A stretch of 64,000 bases of DNA from assembly GCA_015179045.1 (NCBI GenBank), contig WHUZ01000017.1, positions 434,001-498,000 on the forward strand, given 5' to 3'. This document shows, one piece after another, positions 1 to 11,340 of the stretch. Numbering within the stretch: position 1 is the stretch's first letter; each line of letters starts with the position of its first letter. The DNA is from Kalaharituber pfeilii. Its lineage: Eukaryota > Ascomycota > Pezizomycetes > Pezizales > Pezizaceae. A program made the position numbers and the translations under genes. Under the pieces are notes generated by a model. It searched no databases. It saw only the letters and a list, made by a program, of their open reading frames with translations, and had not been told where the DNA came from.

Positions 1-225
1 TATAGTGCCTATTGGAGTAGGCAACTACATAGAAGAAATAATGTATCTCTCTAGGAACAGCTCTCATTGAACTTCCATCTGAATGTATTGGAATTTGTTT
101 TGGGAGATTTCTTTATTCTTGCTCATGAGATATTGAGGTATTCTTTAACCGGCAGGGACAGCCGGAGGAGGGTGATTCGTGTTTTTTTTCTTTTTTTTTC
201 GCCCGCGCTTTTTCAAGATCGGACA

Positions 226-667
226 GAGAGGTTTTATAAAACCCGAACTTTTTTCAGGGTTGGGGAAAAAAAATACGTTGCCTTAGCAACAACGTGTTTA
301 TTTATACCAAGTCCTGAAAATTTCCCTTCCGAAATCCGGAAAACTGACCCTTAAGACTGTAAAATTCCCACAACACTCAATTCTAAAGATATTTACATCC
401 AATAAACACGATAAACTAGCCAATGCACTCCTCTATCTACTCAAGAAAATCTATCCCAGTACGATGTTGTGGGCACCCTCCACGGACTTCTCAATCTCCA
501 GCTGTTAATTCAGCGACTAGTACGCCGCAACCTACAACGTTTGTAGTGTACCGGTAGTTAATTCCTGAGTTTTCAGGCTAACTTACAAAACCTGACGCAC
601 TCTCAGGGTTTTAGCATGATTACTAATTAAGTTATCCGCAAATTTCAGGGTTTGTATAAAACCTGTC
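226..667 (+). mobile_element. MITE family A, copy 1 (about 442 bp)
   Basis: The left end reads GAGAGGTTTTATAAAACCC. The reverse complement of the right end reads GACAGGTTTTATACAAACCC, giving imperfect terminal inverted repeats of about 20 bp. TA follows the right end at 668-669; the matching left dinucleotide is CA, probably a decayed TA. Internal blocks match copy 2 at 1927-2343 in order and orientation, including the CCTTAGCAAC segment near 280, the CCCACAACACTCAATTCT block near 367 and the CAGGGTTTTAGCATGATTAC block near 604. TTTCAGGGTTT-like motifs recur near both ends. No coding capacity is visible. Inferred to be a non-autonomous DNA transposon with TA target preference, as in Tc1/mariner/pogo elements. 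Confidence 0.75.
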
Positions 668-1926
668 TAATATAGAAAGCAACTTTGCGAAAGTTGGCGG
701 TTATTCAAAACGTGCCACATTTGTACATAATATTAAGTAAGGTCTCTTTCGCTTCAATTCTTATGTTGGGCTTCCACGTGATGAGGCTTTGCAAGGTCTT
801 GATGCACTAGAAGTTCTTTTTATCAGATTTTTATTTTTTTATTTTGTTTATTTGTTTTGTCTGAAGTACTGTAAGTCTGTCGATGAAACGTTACAAATAA
901 TGGCGACGTTACTTAATCAAGGGAGAGAAGGAAGTGACGTTTTTTGCTCAAGAGCCGTGGAGCCGTGATATCCACTTTTAGTTCCCATAAAGTATCGGTT
1001 AAACTGCTATTTGATTTCCTGGAAAACTTTGCCTTTTTTTCTTTTTGGGCAGACGTCTACTCTACATGCTAGAATTGACATATCATGGAGGAAAACACCA
1101 GTCTCGAAGGTAATTTAAAACAAAACTCTCTCTATCTCACTCTGAAACGGAAAAAAAAAAAAAAAAAAGAAATTTTGATGACGACGATGATGGTGATAGT
1201 GACACCGGCAGTGGCGGAAGGGAAAGATTTACTCGCGAGTTGCATCTATAAACTGCTCTCGCAACTTACTTTGCCTAAGAAAACTTTTTTTTCACAAGGA
1301 ATTTTCTTATTTTTTATTATTTTTTATTTTTTATTATTTTATTTTGGCGCTTCTGGAAAATATTAATAAGGGAAAAGGTATCTCGTGTTTAAGCGAGCAA
1401 ATAATTCGTTTGGTGTAGTAGAGGCTATTGCAACCAATCAATGGATGGGTTACCCTCAGTACGAATAAATTGTTTCCTGATATGGTGTGAGTGTTAATCC
1501 TAATTCTGGAAGGAGACGAAAAAAAAAAAAAAAAAAAAAAAAAAAGGCCTGTAGATTTATGATCTGTCTTGAATCTCTCCGAGGGCTCATGTGATTGTGG
1601 ACTATAATCGCTCGAATCAAACCATATTCATTTAAAATCCAATGTTCTAGGACATGAGTTCCTGACTTTCTTCTATACGAACAGCAATTGTCCCTCCGTA
1701 TATATTAAACTCCCCTGTGTGAAACAGCTGCAGCCCTATTTTTCATTCTATAAAAAAAATGTGTCCTCTAATCCACGTGGGTATCCTGGGAAATGTTAGC
1801 TTCAACAGGATCGAATACTTTATTGTATTTAAGTGTAGTAAAAAGTCTGGGATAGAAGAAGAACCTCAGGGATCGTTAGCGTAGAAGCGAAAGAGGTGGA
1901 GAGTTGAATTATTCCTAGTTATATTA

Positions 1927-2343
1927 GAGAGGTTTTGCAAACACCGAACTTTTTTCAGGGTTTGGAGAAAAAATATGTTGCCTTAGCAACCATGTATTTA
2001 TTATTGCCAAATCCTGAAAAATTCCCACAACACTCAATTCTGAAGATATTTACATCAAGGAAACGTGAAAATTAAGCCAAGTCACTCCTCTATCTGCTCA
2101 AAAAAATTCTATCCAAGTGCGATGTTGTGGGAGCTGCCACGATTCTCTCAAACTCCATCTCTCAATTCTGCTACTAGAGCATCACAACCTGCATCACAAT
2201 CACCCTCTCGGTTGTAGTGTACCGGGGGTCAATTCCAGAGTTTTCAGGCTATGATAACTTGCGAAACCTCACGCACTTTCAGGGTTGCAGCATGATTACT
2301 AATCAAGCTACCCGTACATTTCAGGGTTCATGCAAAACCCCTC
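1927..2343 (+). mobile_element. MITE family A, copy 2 (about 417 bp)
   Basis: Terminal inverted repeats are GAGAGGTTTTGCA on the left and GAGGGGTTTTGCA as the reverse complement of the right end, with one mismatch. TA dinucleotides lie directly outside both ends (1925-1926 and 2344-2345), giving a clean two-base target-site duplication. The body is a diverged copy of 226-667 in the same orientation, 1.26 kb away. Both carry the GTTGC-CTTA-GCAAC hairpin near the left end and a run of TTTCAGGGTTT-like subterminal motifs. It has no open frame that could be a transposase. Confidence 0.8.
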
Positions 2344-2484
2344 TATTATTGTGCTCGTGTTGTGGCGAGTGAGCGTTGTCATATAGTGGGAGACGCGTGA
2401 TATGAGCGGAGGATTGGCTGACCTTTGTAAAAGTAAAACAGCCGAGGAAATTAACGATTGTGTTGAGGACAACCCTTAAGAAGT

Positions 2485-3142
2485 TATAGATACTTTTTTT
2501 CCCTTGCTATACCGAAAATTGAACGGAGCTATTATTCCGTTCGCACTCAAAGACCTCTTGCTATAACGAAAATCAACCAAATAACGAAACGAAAATTAGA
2601 TCAAGTGAAAGTTATTTCTGTCTACATACAAATTATTCTTGCTATAACGAAAAATGGCTAGTGGAATGCATGACTAATCAAGGACCGCCCAATTGCACAA
2701 CTAGAAACTCCTAATCAGTTTTGGCCCAATTCCACAAAAAAGGGTGTGCTTGGATTGTACCAGATTCATTGTGAAATGCTTTCGAACTGCGTCTAGGGTT
2801 TCTTTTTGTTTTTGCTCCAGTCTTCTTTTTGCATAGTTGCTGCTTTTCTAACTTGAAGTTAGGCGTTGTAGGTAATTTTGCTTCAACAACATAATTGATT
2901 TTTGCATCTGCATAGTACTTGATCAATACTTCTGTACTCTCAATTTTGTACTCTCATTTTCTCCTACTCCAGTTATTTCCATAAGGAGGAAAATCACGGA
3001 GTTGCCATAAATTCGGTAGCTCCTAAATTCAGCTGCCAAGGACATGACTAATCTTGCCACCCAATATTCTATAACGAAACCTTGCTATAACGAAAAAAAA
3101 GTGCCAGATTTTTGGTTTTCGTTATAGCAAGGGTAGACTGTA
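2485..3142 (+). mobile_element. Pogo-like MITE, diverged copy (about 655 bp)
   Basis: The right end, read as reverse complement, is CAGTCTACCCTTGCTATAAC followed by GAAAACC, with TA outside it (3141-3142). The left end keeps only the core CCCTTGCTATACCGAAAA (2501-2518), behind a decayed terminus near 2487. The motif CTTGCTATAACGAAAA recurs inside at about 2568, 2640 and 3081. Positions 3080-3096 and 3116-3132 form a perfect 17-bp inverted repeat, so the right end can fold into a hairpin. The CAGT terminus plus TA insertion site is typical of pogo/Tigger-type elements. A minus-strand open frame at 2711-2926 has no transposase motif that I can recognise. Confidence 0.7.
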
Positions 3143-3239
3143 GCTTGTCGCCTAGGTAATTCGGATAAACCGTTTCAAAAATAGGGTTACAATACTTTGA
3201 ATTGTACAACAGAGGAAGTAGCTCGCGTGATCGTGATTC

Positions 3240-4150
3240 GACATGGCCTCCGCATGCAACGTGGCGAAGCGAACCCAGGTGTGTACACATGTAGGGGGGA
3301 TGAATCGGACCTGCTCAATTGGGTTTGCTTGGGAGCTTGGAGAGCGCACTATCTATCATGCGTGGCAAAGATCTGCCAGTGTCGCCGCTGTCGCTGCTGT
3401 TGCTGCTGTTGAGGCTGCACGTAGGGGTGGTGATCTAAAGATCTGTACCTATATGGGCGAGTGGTTTAAAAAGACAGCCACGGCCACTCTGACCGGTACA
3501 GTACCTTACCATTGCCCGTATATCGGCAGCTGCAGCGTGTCCAGACCAATCCTACATCCCCGGCTCGGCCAGGCGGTACTGTGTCGATAAGGCCACACCA
3601 GCGCGCGGCTTACAGATACTCGCCGTATCGCGCACGCACCGCACCGCACCGCACCGCAAGCAGAGCTGCCCCCCCTCCCCGGCCCCCGCCAGCAGCAGCA
3701 GCAGGTGCAGCGCAATTGCACCGCCCACCCGGCAAAGCGCCCGTTACAGCGCCCGCCCCCCCGCCCCCCCGCCCCCCCGCCCCCCCGCCCCCCGTTCCGC
3801 CTGGCACGCCGTGCCTGGCCGCGTGCTGTCCGTTCGAGTAGTCGTTGCGCCGATCGGGCCCGCGTCGAGGGGCTCAAATCGCTGCTTTCTAAGCTCCACT
3901 GCTGCAGCTGCAGCTGCAGCGTTGCATGCTTGCTTTCTTCCCAACCTCCGCCACGTACCTTCCACGATCACGAGTTTGGCCAGAACGGGCGGCTGAGTTG
4001 AAGGAAACAAAGTTGTGATACATAACTCCCCCCCTCTCCCTCTCTCTCTGCCCCGGATCTTTTCCCTCCTCTCTGCATCTTCTTTTATTATCCATCCCCA
4101 CCATCTCTTTCATCCACTTTCCGCCTTTAAGGGTAACAGGCCCAGCTGAA
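3240..4150. promoter_or_regulatory. GC-rich to CT-rich leader upstream of GGT
   Basis: This is a compositional island directly upstream of the gamma-glutamyltransferase start. It contains CGCTGCTGTTGC-type triplets near 3385, a CACCG repeat at 3633-3658, long C runs interrupted by G at 3751-3795, a CTGCAG-rich repeat near 3900, and a CT-rich stretch at 4029-4120. Similar islands precede ACC1, SNX41, UBP12 and the glutamine-rich gene. I infer a promoter and 5'-leader region. No TATA box or transcription start can be fixed by eye. Confidence 0.4.
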
Positions 4151-4194
4151 GGTGCGCTTTACCCTTTTTGGTTCCCGTCTTGGATCTCGCCAAT

Positions 4195-7100
4195 ATGGAC
4201 CAGGAAATCTCGACAACAGATCGCAGCGCCAGGGCGGAGACGGCAACGGGGACGGTACCCTTACCGCCTAGGCCCGAACTAAATAACGGCAGCGTTGCCA
4301 ATTCAACCACCACGACCATCTTCACTACCGATCCAATCCTCCACCCGTCGATGACCGCCCCGACCGAAAGCAGTCGTAATGGTAATTGCGATCAGGGCCA
4401 GCCTGCAACCGATGGCCGCGAGAGCCGCCACGGGAGCATGAAGTGCAGGTTTCTGCTGCCTGAGGTCATGATACGAGGGGTATCGTCTGAGACGGATGAG
4501 GAATGGGGCGGCGCTACGACATCGGAAGGTGACGATGACACTGACAGCGGCGGCGAGGGCGAGGCGAGTGCCCGCTCGCTACTCGGCGCGCGACGTGGTG
4601 GCCGCACACTACGGCGAAAGCGCGGCGGGCGCCGGGCCCTCAGTGGCAGTGTCCCAACGACGAGGAGGCGGTGGTGGGGGGACTGGCGGAGCACTGTTGG
4701 CTTGTGGGTTGTCCTTATTGTGCTGGGCAGCATGATTGGATTTGTAGTTGTGGAGAATGCAGAAGAGGAGCCAGGGAGTGAGGGTAAGCAGCGCATTTTC
4801 GTTCTCGAGACTCTGGGGCAAGGGGGTGATGCTCGTGTGACCCCTCCTGAGGGTTGGTTCTCGTATTGGAGGTGGGTGAGGGTGGCGGCCGGGGAGCGAA
4901 GAGGGGGAAAGGGGTGTGCGGGTCGTTATGGCATGGAGTGGGGTTCTATCTCTGGGCAAGTGGAGGAGGAAGAAGGGAGGAAGCGGGCTCAGCAGGCCGC
5001 GGTATTGAAGAGGCGAGTAGGCGCTGGGGAGGGCGAAGATGACGGTGACGAAGTGTTGAAGAACCTGTTGAAGAGAGAAGTGCCAGAAGACGCTGAATGG
5101 TTATATACTCAGAATTCTTCTATCTACACTACAGGCCCCAATTCCGATAGCGAACACATGATTGAGAGCCGCAACGGTGCAGTCAGCTCGGACGTAGAAG
5201 TCTGCTCAAAGATTGGTGTTGAGTTGATGAAGAAGGGGGGGAATGCTGTGGATGCTGTTATTGGTATACTTCCTTCTGCCGTGGGATTGGGCATTACCCT
5301 GACCCTGATTCCCTCATCAACTCCCACCGCCCCCCACGCGCGGGTATTATGCCCCAGTTACGGGGTATGGCTATTGGGTGCGGGGGGTAGAGAGAACAAA
5401 GTGGTCTGATTCTTGCTTTAGGGACTGCAGCTTGCATTGGTACGGTCAACATGTTTGCGTCGGGAATCGGAGGCGGAGGTTTCGCGACCATCAGGCTTGC
5501 AAGCGGAGAGAGCAGGAGTTTTAATTTTAGGGAGATGGCACCCCAGGCGGCGCATAGGGATATGTTTAATAGTAGGCCTTCGCCCACCTCCCGCTCCTTT
5601 ACCTCCTTTCTAAAATCTAGAAGCTTGGGATTTAAACTTTGGACCCCCAGTGAACGAAGACTAACGTCATATTTACTACTGTAACTACTACTCCGGAGTA
5701 TAGGCGACCCATTACTTGCTCAGCGTAGTGGACTAGCTTTCGCTATCCCAGGAGAAGTCGACGGATTCTGGCACATACACAAGAAGTACGGAAAACTGCC
5801 CTGGCGAGAGCTATGGATCCCGAGCATTAAGCTCAACAAATCTGGGTTTAAGGTCACTGAAACTTTGGCCGAGCGGATTGCGGGCGAGAAGGAGTACTTT
5901 GAGAAGCACCGTGATGAGTGGAGTTTCTTGTTCTCGCCCAAGACGGGCAAGTTGTTGGTGGAAGGGGACGTGATGAAACGGCCTGCACTGGCGAAGACGT
6001 TGACCACAATTGCGGGGAAAAATGGGGTCAAGAAGTTCTATTATGGGAAGATTGCGAAGAGTTTGGTGAGGGCGTCGAGAGATGCCGGAGGGGTGGTTAC
6101 GGAAAAGGATTTTAGAACATTTTTTACAATTGAGGAGGAAACATTGACGACAAAAGCGTTTGGGAGGGAGTTTGTGACGTGTCAGGCACCTTGCAGGTGG
6201 GTCAAATGGGTCTTGCGTCCTGCATGAGGGTGGATGAAGTGGTAAATTAACTAACGGCGGTGATAGTGGACCGGTGCTGATTGAGGCTCTGAATATTGCG
6301 GATCTATTGAATGTAACGAATCCTTCTGATCCGGCCACCATTCATCGAGTGATTGAGTAAGCGTTTACAAAAGCGACCAGTTCTGGGTGTTGTCATATTT
6401 ACCTAACATGTACCATCAGGATAATGAAATGGTTGAGTGCCGGCCGCACCGAACTTGGCGACCCCGCCGACACTGAAGTCGGCAACCAGGACCGAGTCCA
6501 AGAGCTCATGACCAAAGACTATGCCGCTGCCGTGCGCCAGAATATCACCGACAACACCACCTACCCATGGCCGCACTACAACCCTTCGTACGAACCCAAT
6601 GAGCCAAAGGGAACATCGCACATATCTGTGCTGGACCAATTTGGGAACGCAGTTGCGCTCACGACAACAGTGAATTTGTATTGGGGTGCTCTAGTGCATG
6701 ATGTTCGTACTGGTATTGTACTGAATTCGGAAATGGACGACTTTTCAATTCCCGCAAGGCCAAATGCGTATGGTCTAAGGCCGTCAATATACAACTATAT
6801 CAAGCCCCGCAAACGCCCTCTTTCCTCCACTGCACCTACCATCGCGTGGGAGCGCGATGGGAAACCTGGGCTGATTATTGGGGCCTCCGGAGGGTCCAGG
6901 ATAGTGACGAGCGTGTTTGAGTGTATTGTCAAGAACTACCTCTGGGAATACGATTTACTGGACACCATTAAGAGTCCGAGAATGCACCATCAGCTTCTGC
7001 CTGAGATTGTTTATGTGGAGAATGGAACAAGTAAGGAAGCGATAGAGGAGTTGAGACTTAGGGGGCATGAGGTGGCGGTGGTGCCGAGAGTCGGCAGTGT

Positions 7101-7327
7101 GGTGCAGGCCGTAAGAAGATTGGGCGACGGGAAGATTGTGGCTGTTGCGGATTGGTGGAGGAAGAGGGGGGTGAGTTTTTTTTTTTTTACCCTCCCTCTT
7201 TGTTTACTTGTTTGATCTGTGATTGGGGTAGATGGGTGAGAGATGGAAATCGCAGAGCATGTTAGGGCAGCTTGTTCTGCATGCTCTGCACTTCTACAGG
7301 AATGAACATACACCTCCGTGCTTATAG
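4195..7327 (+). CDS. GGT: Gamma-glutamyltransferase, type II membrane protein
   Basis: Transfers the gamma-glutamyl group of glutathione and its conjugates to acceptors or water, as an N-terminal-nucleophile hydrolase. Proposed exons are 4195-5263, 5422-5571, 5704-6196, 6267-6356, 6420-7170 and 7232-7327, giving about 882 residues. A hydrophilic cytoplasmic N-terminus of about 168 residues is followed by one membrane helix (about 169-188), then the ectodomain. Family motifs seen are NGAVSSDVEVCS, GGNAVDA, MFASGIGGGG, IPGEVDGFW, the autocleavage site KGTSHISVLD with nucleophile Thr near residue 666, MDDFSIP and GASGGSRI. Introns show GT-AG ends, and the third has a CTAAC branch site. The 5' exon is stop-free, but a good GTAAGC donor at 4784 with an in-frame acceptor at 5020 could remove 237 nt. 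The last exon is uncertain because the usual Gly-Tyr C-terminus is missing. In fungi this enzyme is vacuolar or surface-bound. Confidence 0.92.
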
Positions 7328-9390
7328 GGAGAATTACCTACATATACCTACCCCTGTTTAAGGCATCTTGAACGTCAACTAACATTGGTACCTTTCTTTG
7401 TGTAACAGAGAGCCGCAGGCTTTTGAGCCTCCATGCAAATTGGATGTTGAGAAAATCCAGGGTGCGAGTGTGGGTGTGTCGCCAATAGTGCATCCCGTCG
7501 GAGACCGGACGGGGAGGGGAAATGATCCGCTCTGGAAGGGAGGGAAGGTGATGAATGTGAGACGTGGAGTAGCTAGGGATAATGGTGAAGAAGGGGTATG
7601 GAAAGGTAATATGTACCACAGAACAAGGGTGGCGAGCGGAGGTGCGAGGAGAAAGGGTGTGCGGTGGTACCCATGCACTGAAGCATGATGACGAAGTCAT
7701 GAGACCTTTCATTAAGATACACGACATACATAGTAAAGGCATATAGAGCTACTTGGATTTTGCGTAAGTAGGATTGCTTAATATGACAGGCTTGATTCTT
7801 GAAATTGCCGATTCGGCCCGGCTAGTTTTAGTGACGAGGGAGGTGGCGGGTGATGTGCATGTTGTGATGCCGTTGATTTTGATCGTGCAGTGATCTTATG
7901 TACTTGCTTTTTTCTTCTTTCTTTTCTTTTTTTTCTCCGCTAGGAATTACGACACAGAACAAGTATGCGTCACAAAGAGGAGGTTTGGTCGGGTATCTAT
8001 TAAACCTTGAAATGATAGGCAAGGAGTCTTGCTTACTGGGGCCCCGGGGGTCGAGCACTCTCAGGAAAAACGAGAACAGGGTTACTGGAGCCAGCTGGGG
8101 TTTTGTGGGGTGAAAACCGGATCGGAGCGGAGCTTATGATATAACAAGAAAGTAAATAATAAATTTGAAAGGGCTGAGGTGTTGTTTGGGGAGGGGGGGT
8201 GGATGTCGGCGGTTGTAAGAGACAGGTTTACGTTTTTTTTTTAGGTTCCATGGAATTGCAATGTTTGTGCTTTCGCGAAATGTTTGGTTTCATGGGGGAT
8301 CCCTGGAGTGGATACCGGTGCGTTAGTGGTTTTATTTACTTTTATACGTATTTACTTTTGTTTATATGATGGTTGTTTAAAAAATTTTGGTTTCTGATTG
8401 ATTTCGTAGTTGCTGTTTCTAGATGTAGATAAATAAGTACATGTTACTTATGTACTATATTTAGGTATCTAGCTATATCTTCCGGGATTTGGGGGGAGGG
8501 GAGGAAGACCGGGAGGAGAAGTCGGAGGCTTAAAATCTATGGAGCTGTGAGGAAATTCCGTGCCGGGGCGGGGAGTTCGTAAGGTTATGTATTGTAGGGT
8601 GTAACGTTGGAGGATCATGAAACAAGGGGGGTTCTGGTGACGGGGATGATCCAAGGCACCGGTGGAAGTAGAGTCCTTGCTGTCGAATATCGGGCATAGG
8701 GCGAAGACGAGCCGAAGCAAAGTGAAGAAATGTTAAGACTCTAGGAGCGTTGTAGGCAAGGGAGTTCGTGACATACAATTTTATTTCTTTAATTGTCAGC
8801 TTCGGCGAAGGCTCTCGTTGCCAGCCTGGTACCTGGGTAGTCACCTGGAGATACCTCGAATTATGTACCCATCATACGTAAACCATTGGGAATTGAACAA
8901 TTGGCCAGTAGTATCGAATGCTACGCAGGTGTAAGCACATTTATAAACTTTAACTGCAAATGTGTAAAGCACGCTTAGTCGCTCTTTGATTTGGTTGCCA
9001 GTATACAATGCATTACTTGATGAGATGGGAGTGGGGGGCTCGATAGAATGGATGGAGTACGTATGTATGAAGGTATCGACAAAGGCACCTATTCCTAGTA
9101 CATATGTGAATCGTTTGTGTGGGGCCGGAGAGTAGTCCGGCGCAACAAGAATTCGAATTGATATAGAGCTATATATAGCTAGGAGGGTTGTCACTGGACG
9201 GGAATGGATTAAGCAGATCAATTGGGTTTAAATTTCATGGGGAATAACGACATTGTTCACTTGTTTCTATATTGTTGTGTACTGTGTTTGGTAGTAGTTA
9301 CAATTGGGCGGAGGGGCATGGGCGTTACATTGGCATTTTCCCCTCCCAACTGGGAAGAGTCGAGAGTTTCGTCAATTCCGAGTAGTGAAG
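7328..9390. other. Intergenic, no gene seen
   Basis: Open frames here are short, lack recognisable motifs and have no convincing splice context. The first part is presumably the gamma-glutamyltransferase 3' region. T-rich tracts occur near 7900-7935 and 8230. I see nothing else to annotate. Confidence 0.6.
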
Positions 9391-9795
9391 TACAGTTTTC
9401 CCTTGCTATACCGGATACTCTCAGATTGCTACATCCCGCTCCCATACAAAACCCTCTTGCTATACCGGACGCACTAAGAATACCGGACCGGACAGGAATT
9501 CCAGGCACTTACCCCCCTGTCTCCATACAAATAATATTTGCTATACCGGATACACTAACACTGATACCGGTACGTCTAATCTTGGCTACCCCACATTGCA
9601 TTCACCTTGCAAATGCTTACTACTAGTAAACTTAACATTACATAATCAAATTTAGGCTGTCGTTGTCGATCCACTTCCCAATTACTTTTTTTTGCTGCCC
9701 ATCCCTATTCTATTCTGCCAAGCATTGTATTCTATAACTATACCGGACGAAAAGGGCCGGATTTTACAGATCCGGTATAGCAAGGGAAAACTGTA
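9391..9795 (+). mobile_element. Pogo-like MITE, well-preserved copy (405 bp with TA)
   Basis: The two ends are perfect 26-bp inverted repeats at 9391-9416 and 9770-9795, counting the flanking TA. They begin CAGTTTTCCCTTGCTATA. TA lies at both borders (9391-9392 and 9794-9795), so the target duplication is intact. Near the left end the motif TTGCTATACCGGA is repeated at about 9403, 9459 and 9539, spaced like transposase-binding subterminal repeats. CTATACCGGA at 9738-9747 pairs with its complement at 9771-9780, giving a hairpin at the right end, as in the element at 2485-3142. There is no coding potential. Perfect ends suggest it is younger than the other elements here. Confidence 0.88.
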
Positions 9796-11340
9796 TCCTG
9801 GGGACGAGGCTATAAAGTATCTACCTCTCAATCCTACTTCTAAAATTAGTTTGCGACCAGACATTTCTAGGGCCGCCGATCCAGGGACGTTGGGTAGGTA
9901 AATTGGTTGCTGGTTCAAAGTTTTGTCCCAACGGATGCGGTGTGGCATATGGATGCTCAGGAAGGGAGATTACAGAAGTAGAAATAGATAGTATTTAGTA
10001 TTGAAATTGCGGGTGATCATATAATCAACCTATACAAAAGCAATATATGTGGAAAGTGATCGATTTGTTCAGTATACAAGCCCCTTGCCCATTGTTTACA
10101 AACTTTTTTGAGATTTACAAGATACAGATACCTATAATCGCTTTGTGCTATATAAATCGAATTCTGAGCTTCAGGCTTATCTAAGTAATCTACCGTTGGG
10201 AGGAAGAGGAAGTCTTAGCGTGGATGTCAATGGAAAACCTTAGGTCTTTTCCCGGTCCTGGTCGACGTACCGATGGGGCATGGATGTTCGATACTTGTAG
10301 TATGGAAGTGGGCTTGGCAGCACTCTCAACAAGATACAGCAGAGACGGGAGACCCAACAAATCAGAGATTTTGGTTAGGGGAGGGGGGAAGGGGGTGAAA
10401 TTGGTTGCATGCGGGCGGAGTGTTTATTGTGCATGGGGAGAGGGTGCGCAGGTGCTTGCAGATGCCGGGTATGGATGGGGATTGTTTCTGGGAAGGGTTT
10501 GGAAGTTCGGATGCAGATGCGGATGCGACAACTACATGCGATGGGCAGTCTGGTTGGTAGCCTTGCCCCCTCTGGCTGGCACTGCGATGAGAAGGGAAGA
10601 GAGGAGTGGATGAATGCGATTGGCCGTAGGAATGAAGAGGAGATGAAGCGAGATATTTTTTCCAATGGGCTCAGAAAGATATATATGAGGTTGGGTATGA
10701 TGAGGGTCTCCATGCAAGAAAGTTCATACGAAAAGGGTAGAAGGAATGTACCAAGTTAGATACTAGTTATGTAACATAGGTAGGAATGTGGGGCTGTTCC
10801 ATGTAACGTTGAGCATAAACATCATGATGCATTAGCATCATGTCAATTTGTGTACTTTGCTTCTTACTTTCTACATCGCGTTTAGTTGCAACATGACTGC
10901 ATGGGAGGGAGGGAGGAATTATTTTTAATTTTTTTCTTATCCTGCTTACGAGCTTGTGACGGTGGAAGACGAGAAGGAATGGTGACAGTGATCATGAGTA
11001 GGTGGTAGGTGAGCGGATATATTGCCTCCGGGAGAGTGGGTTGCGCTCTTAAAGGAACCTTAAATATACGGATAGAAATGCGGGCCCTGCTGGGGGGGGG
11101 GGGGGGGGGGGGGTGCTACGTTAGAGCAGCAGATAGCAGGTAGGGGTGTAAACTGCTAACTTGCGATGGTTGTTGCACTAGCTTACGGCGGCATGGACGG
11201 TAGGGGGAGGGGAGCAGCATGTTATGAAGGAGAACAGCGGAACGGATTTTGATGGCGATGGCGATGGCCAAGAGTAGAGCAGTAAGTGGAGCTCTGGTGT
11301 TGCTGTTGAATTGTCGTGTGTCGCATGCGGCGCTGCAGTT
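9796..11340. other. Intergenic, no gene seen
   Basis: No open frame here has a recognisable domain. The notable feature is an unbroken run of 22 G residues at 11092-11113. The overlapping open frames at 10224-10760 lie on opposite strands in a purine-rich patch and look compositional. Confidence 0.6.

Larger units (their letters stand above)
1..4194. other. Gene-free stretch with MITEs and a GC-rich leader
   Basis: I see no credible protein gene here. The stretch holds three miniature transposons, listed separately, with poly-A and poly-T runs between them (for example 1519-1545). From about 3240 it becomes GC-rich, with a short CACCG-type repeat and long C runs near 3750-3795, and then a CT-rich segment (4020-4140) just before the gamma-glutamyltransferase start. 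Open frames across the GC-rich part occur in many frames on both strands at once, as expected from composition. Confidence 0.7.

Noticed and set aside
2711..2926. 71-codon minus-strand frame inside the pogo-like MITE as a transposase remnant
   Set aside because: No helix-turn-helix or DDE motif is recognisable, and a 650-bp element is too short for more than a fragment.
3506..4010. Several Ala/Pro/Arg-rich open frames upstream of GGT
   Set aside because: Composition artefact of the GC-rich leader; frames open simultaneously on both strands.
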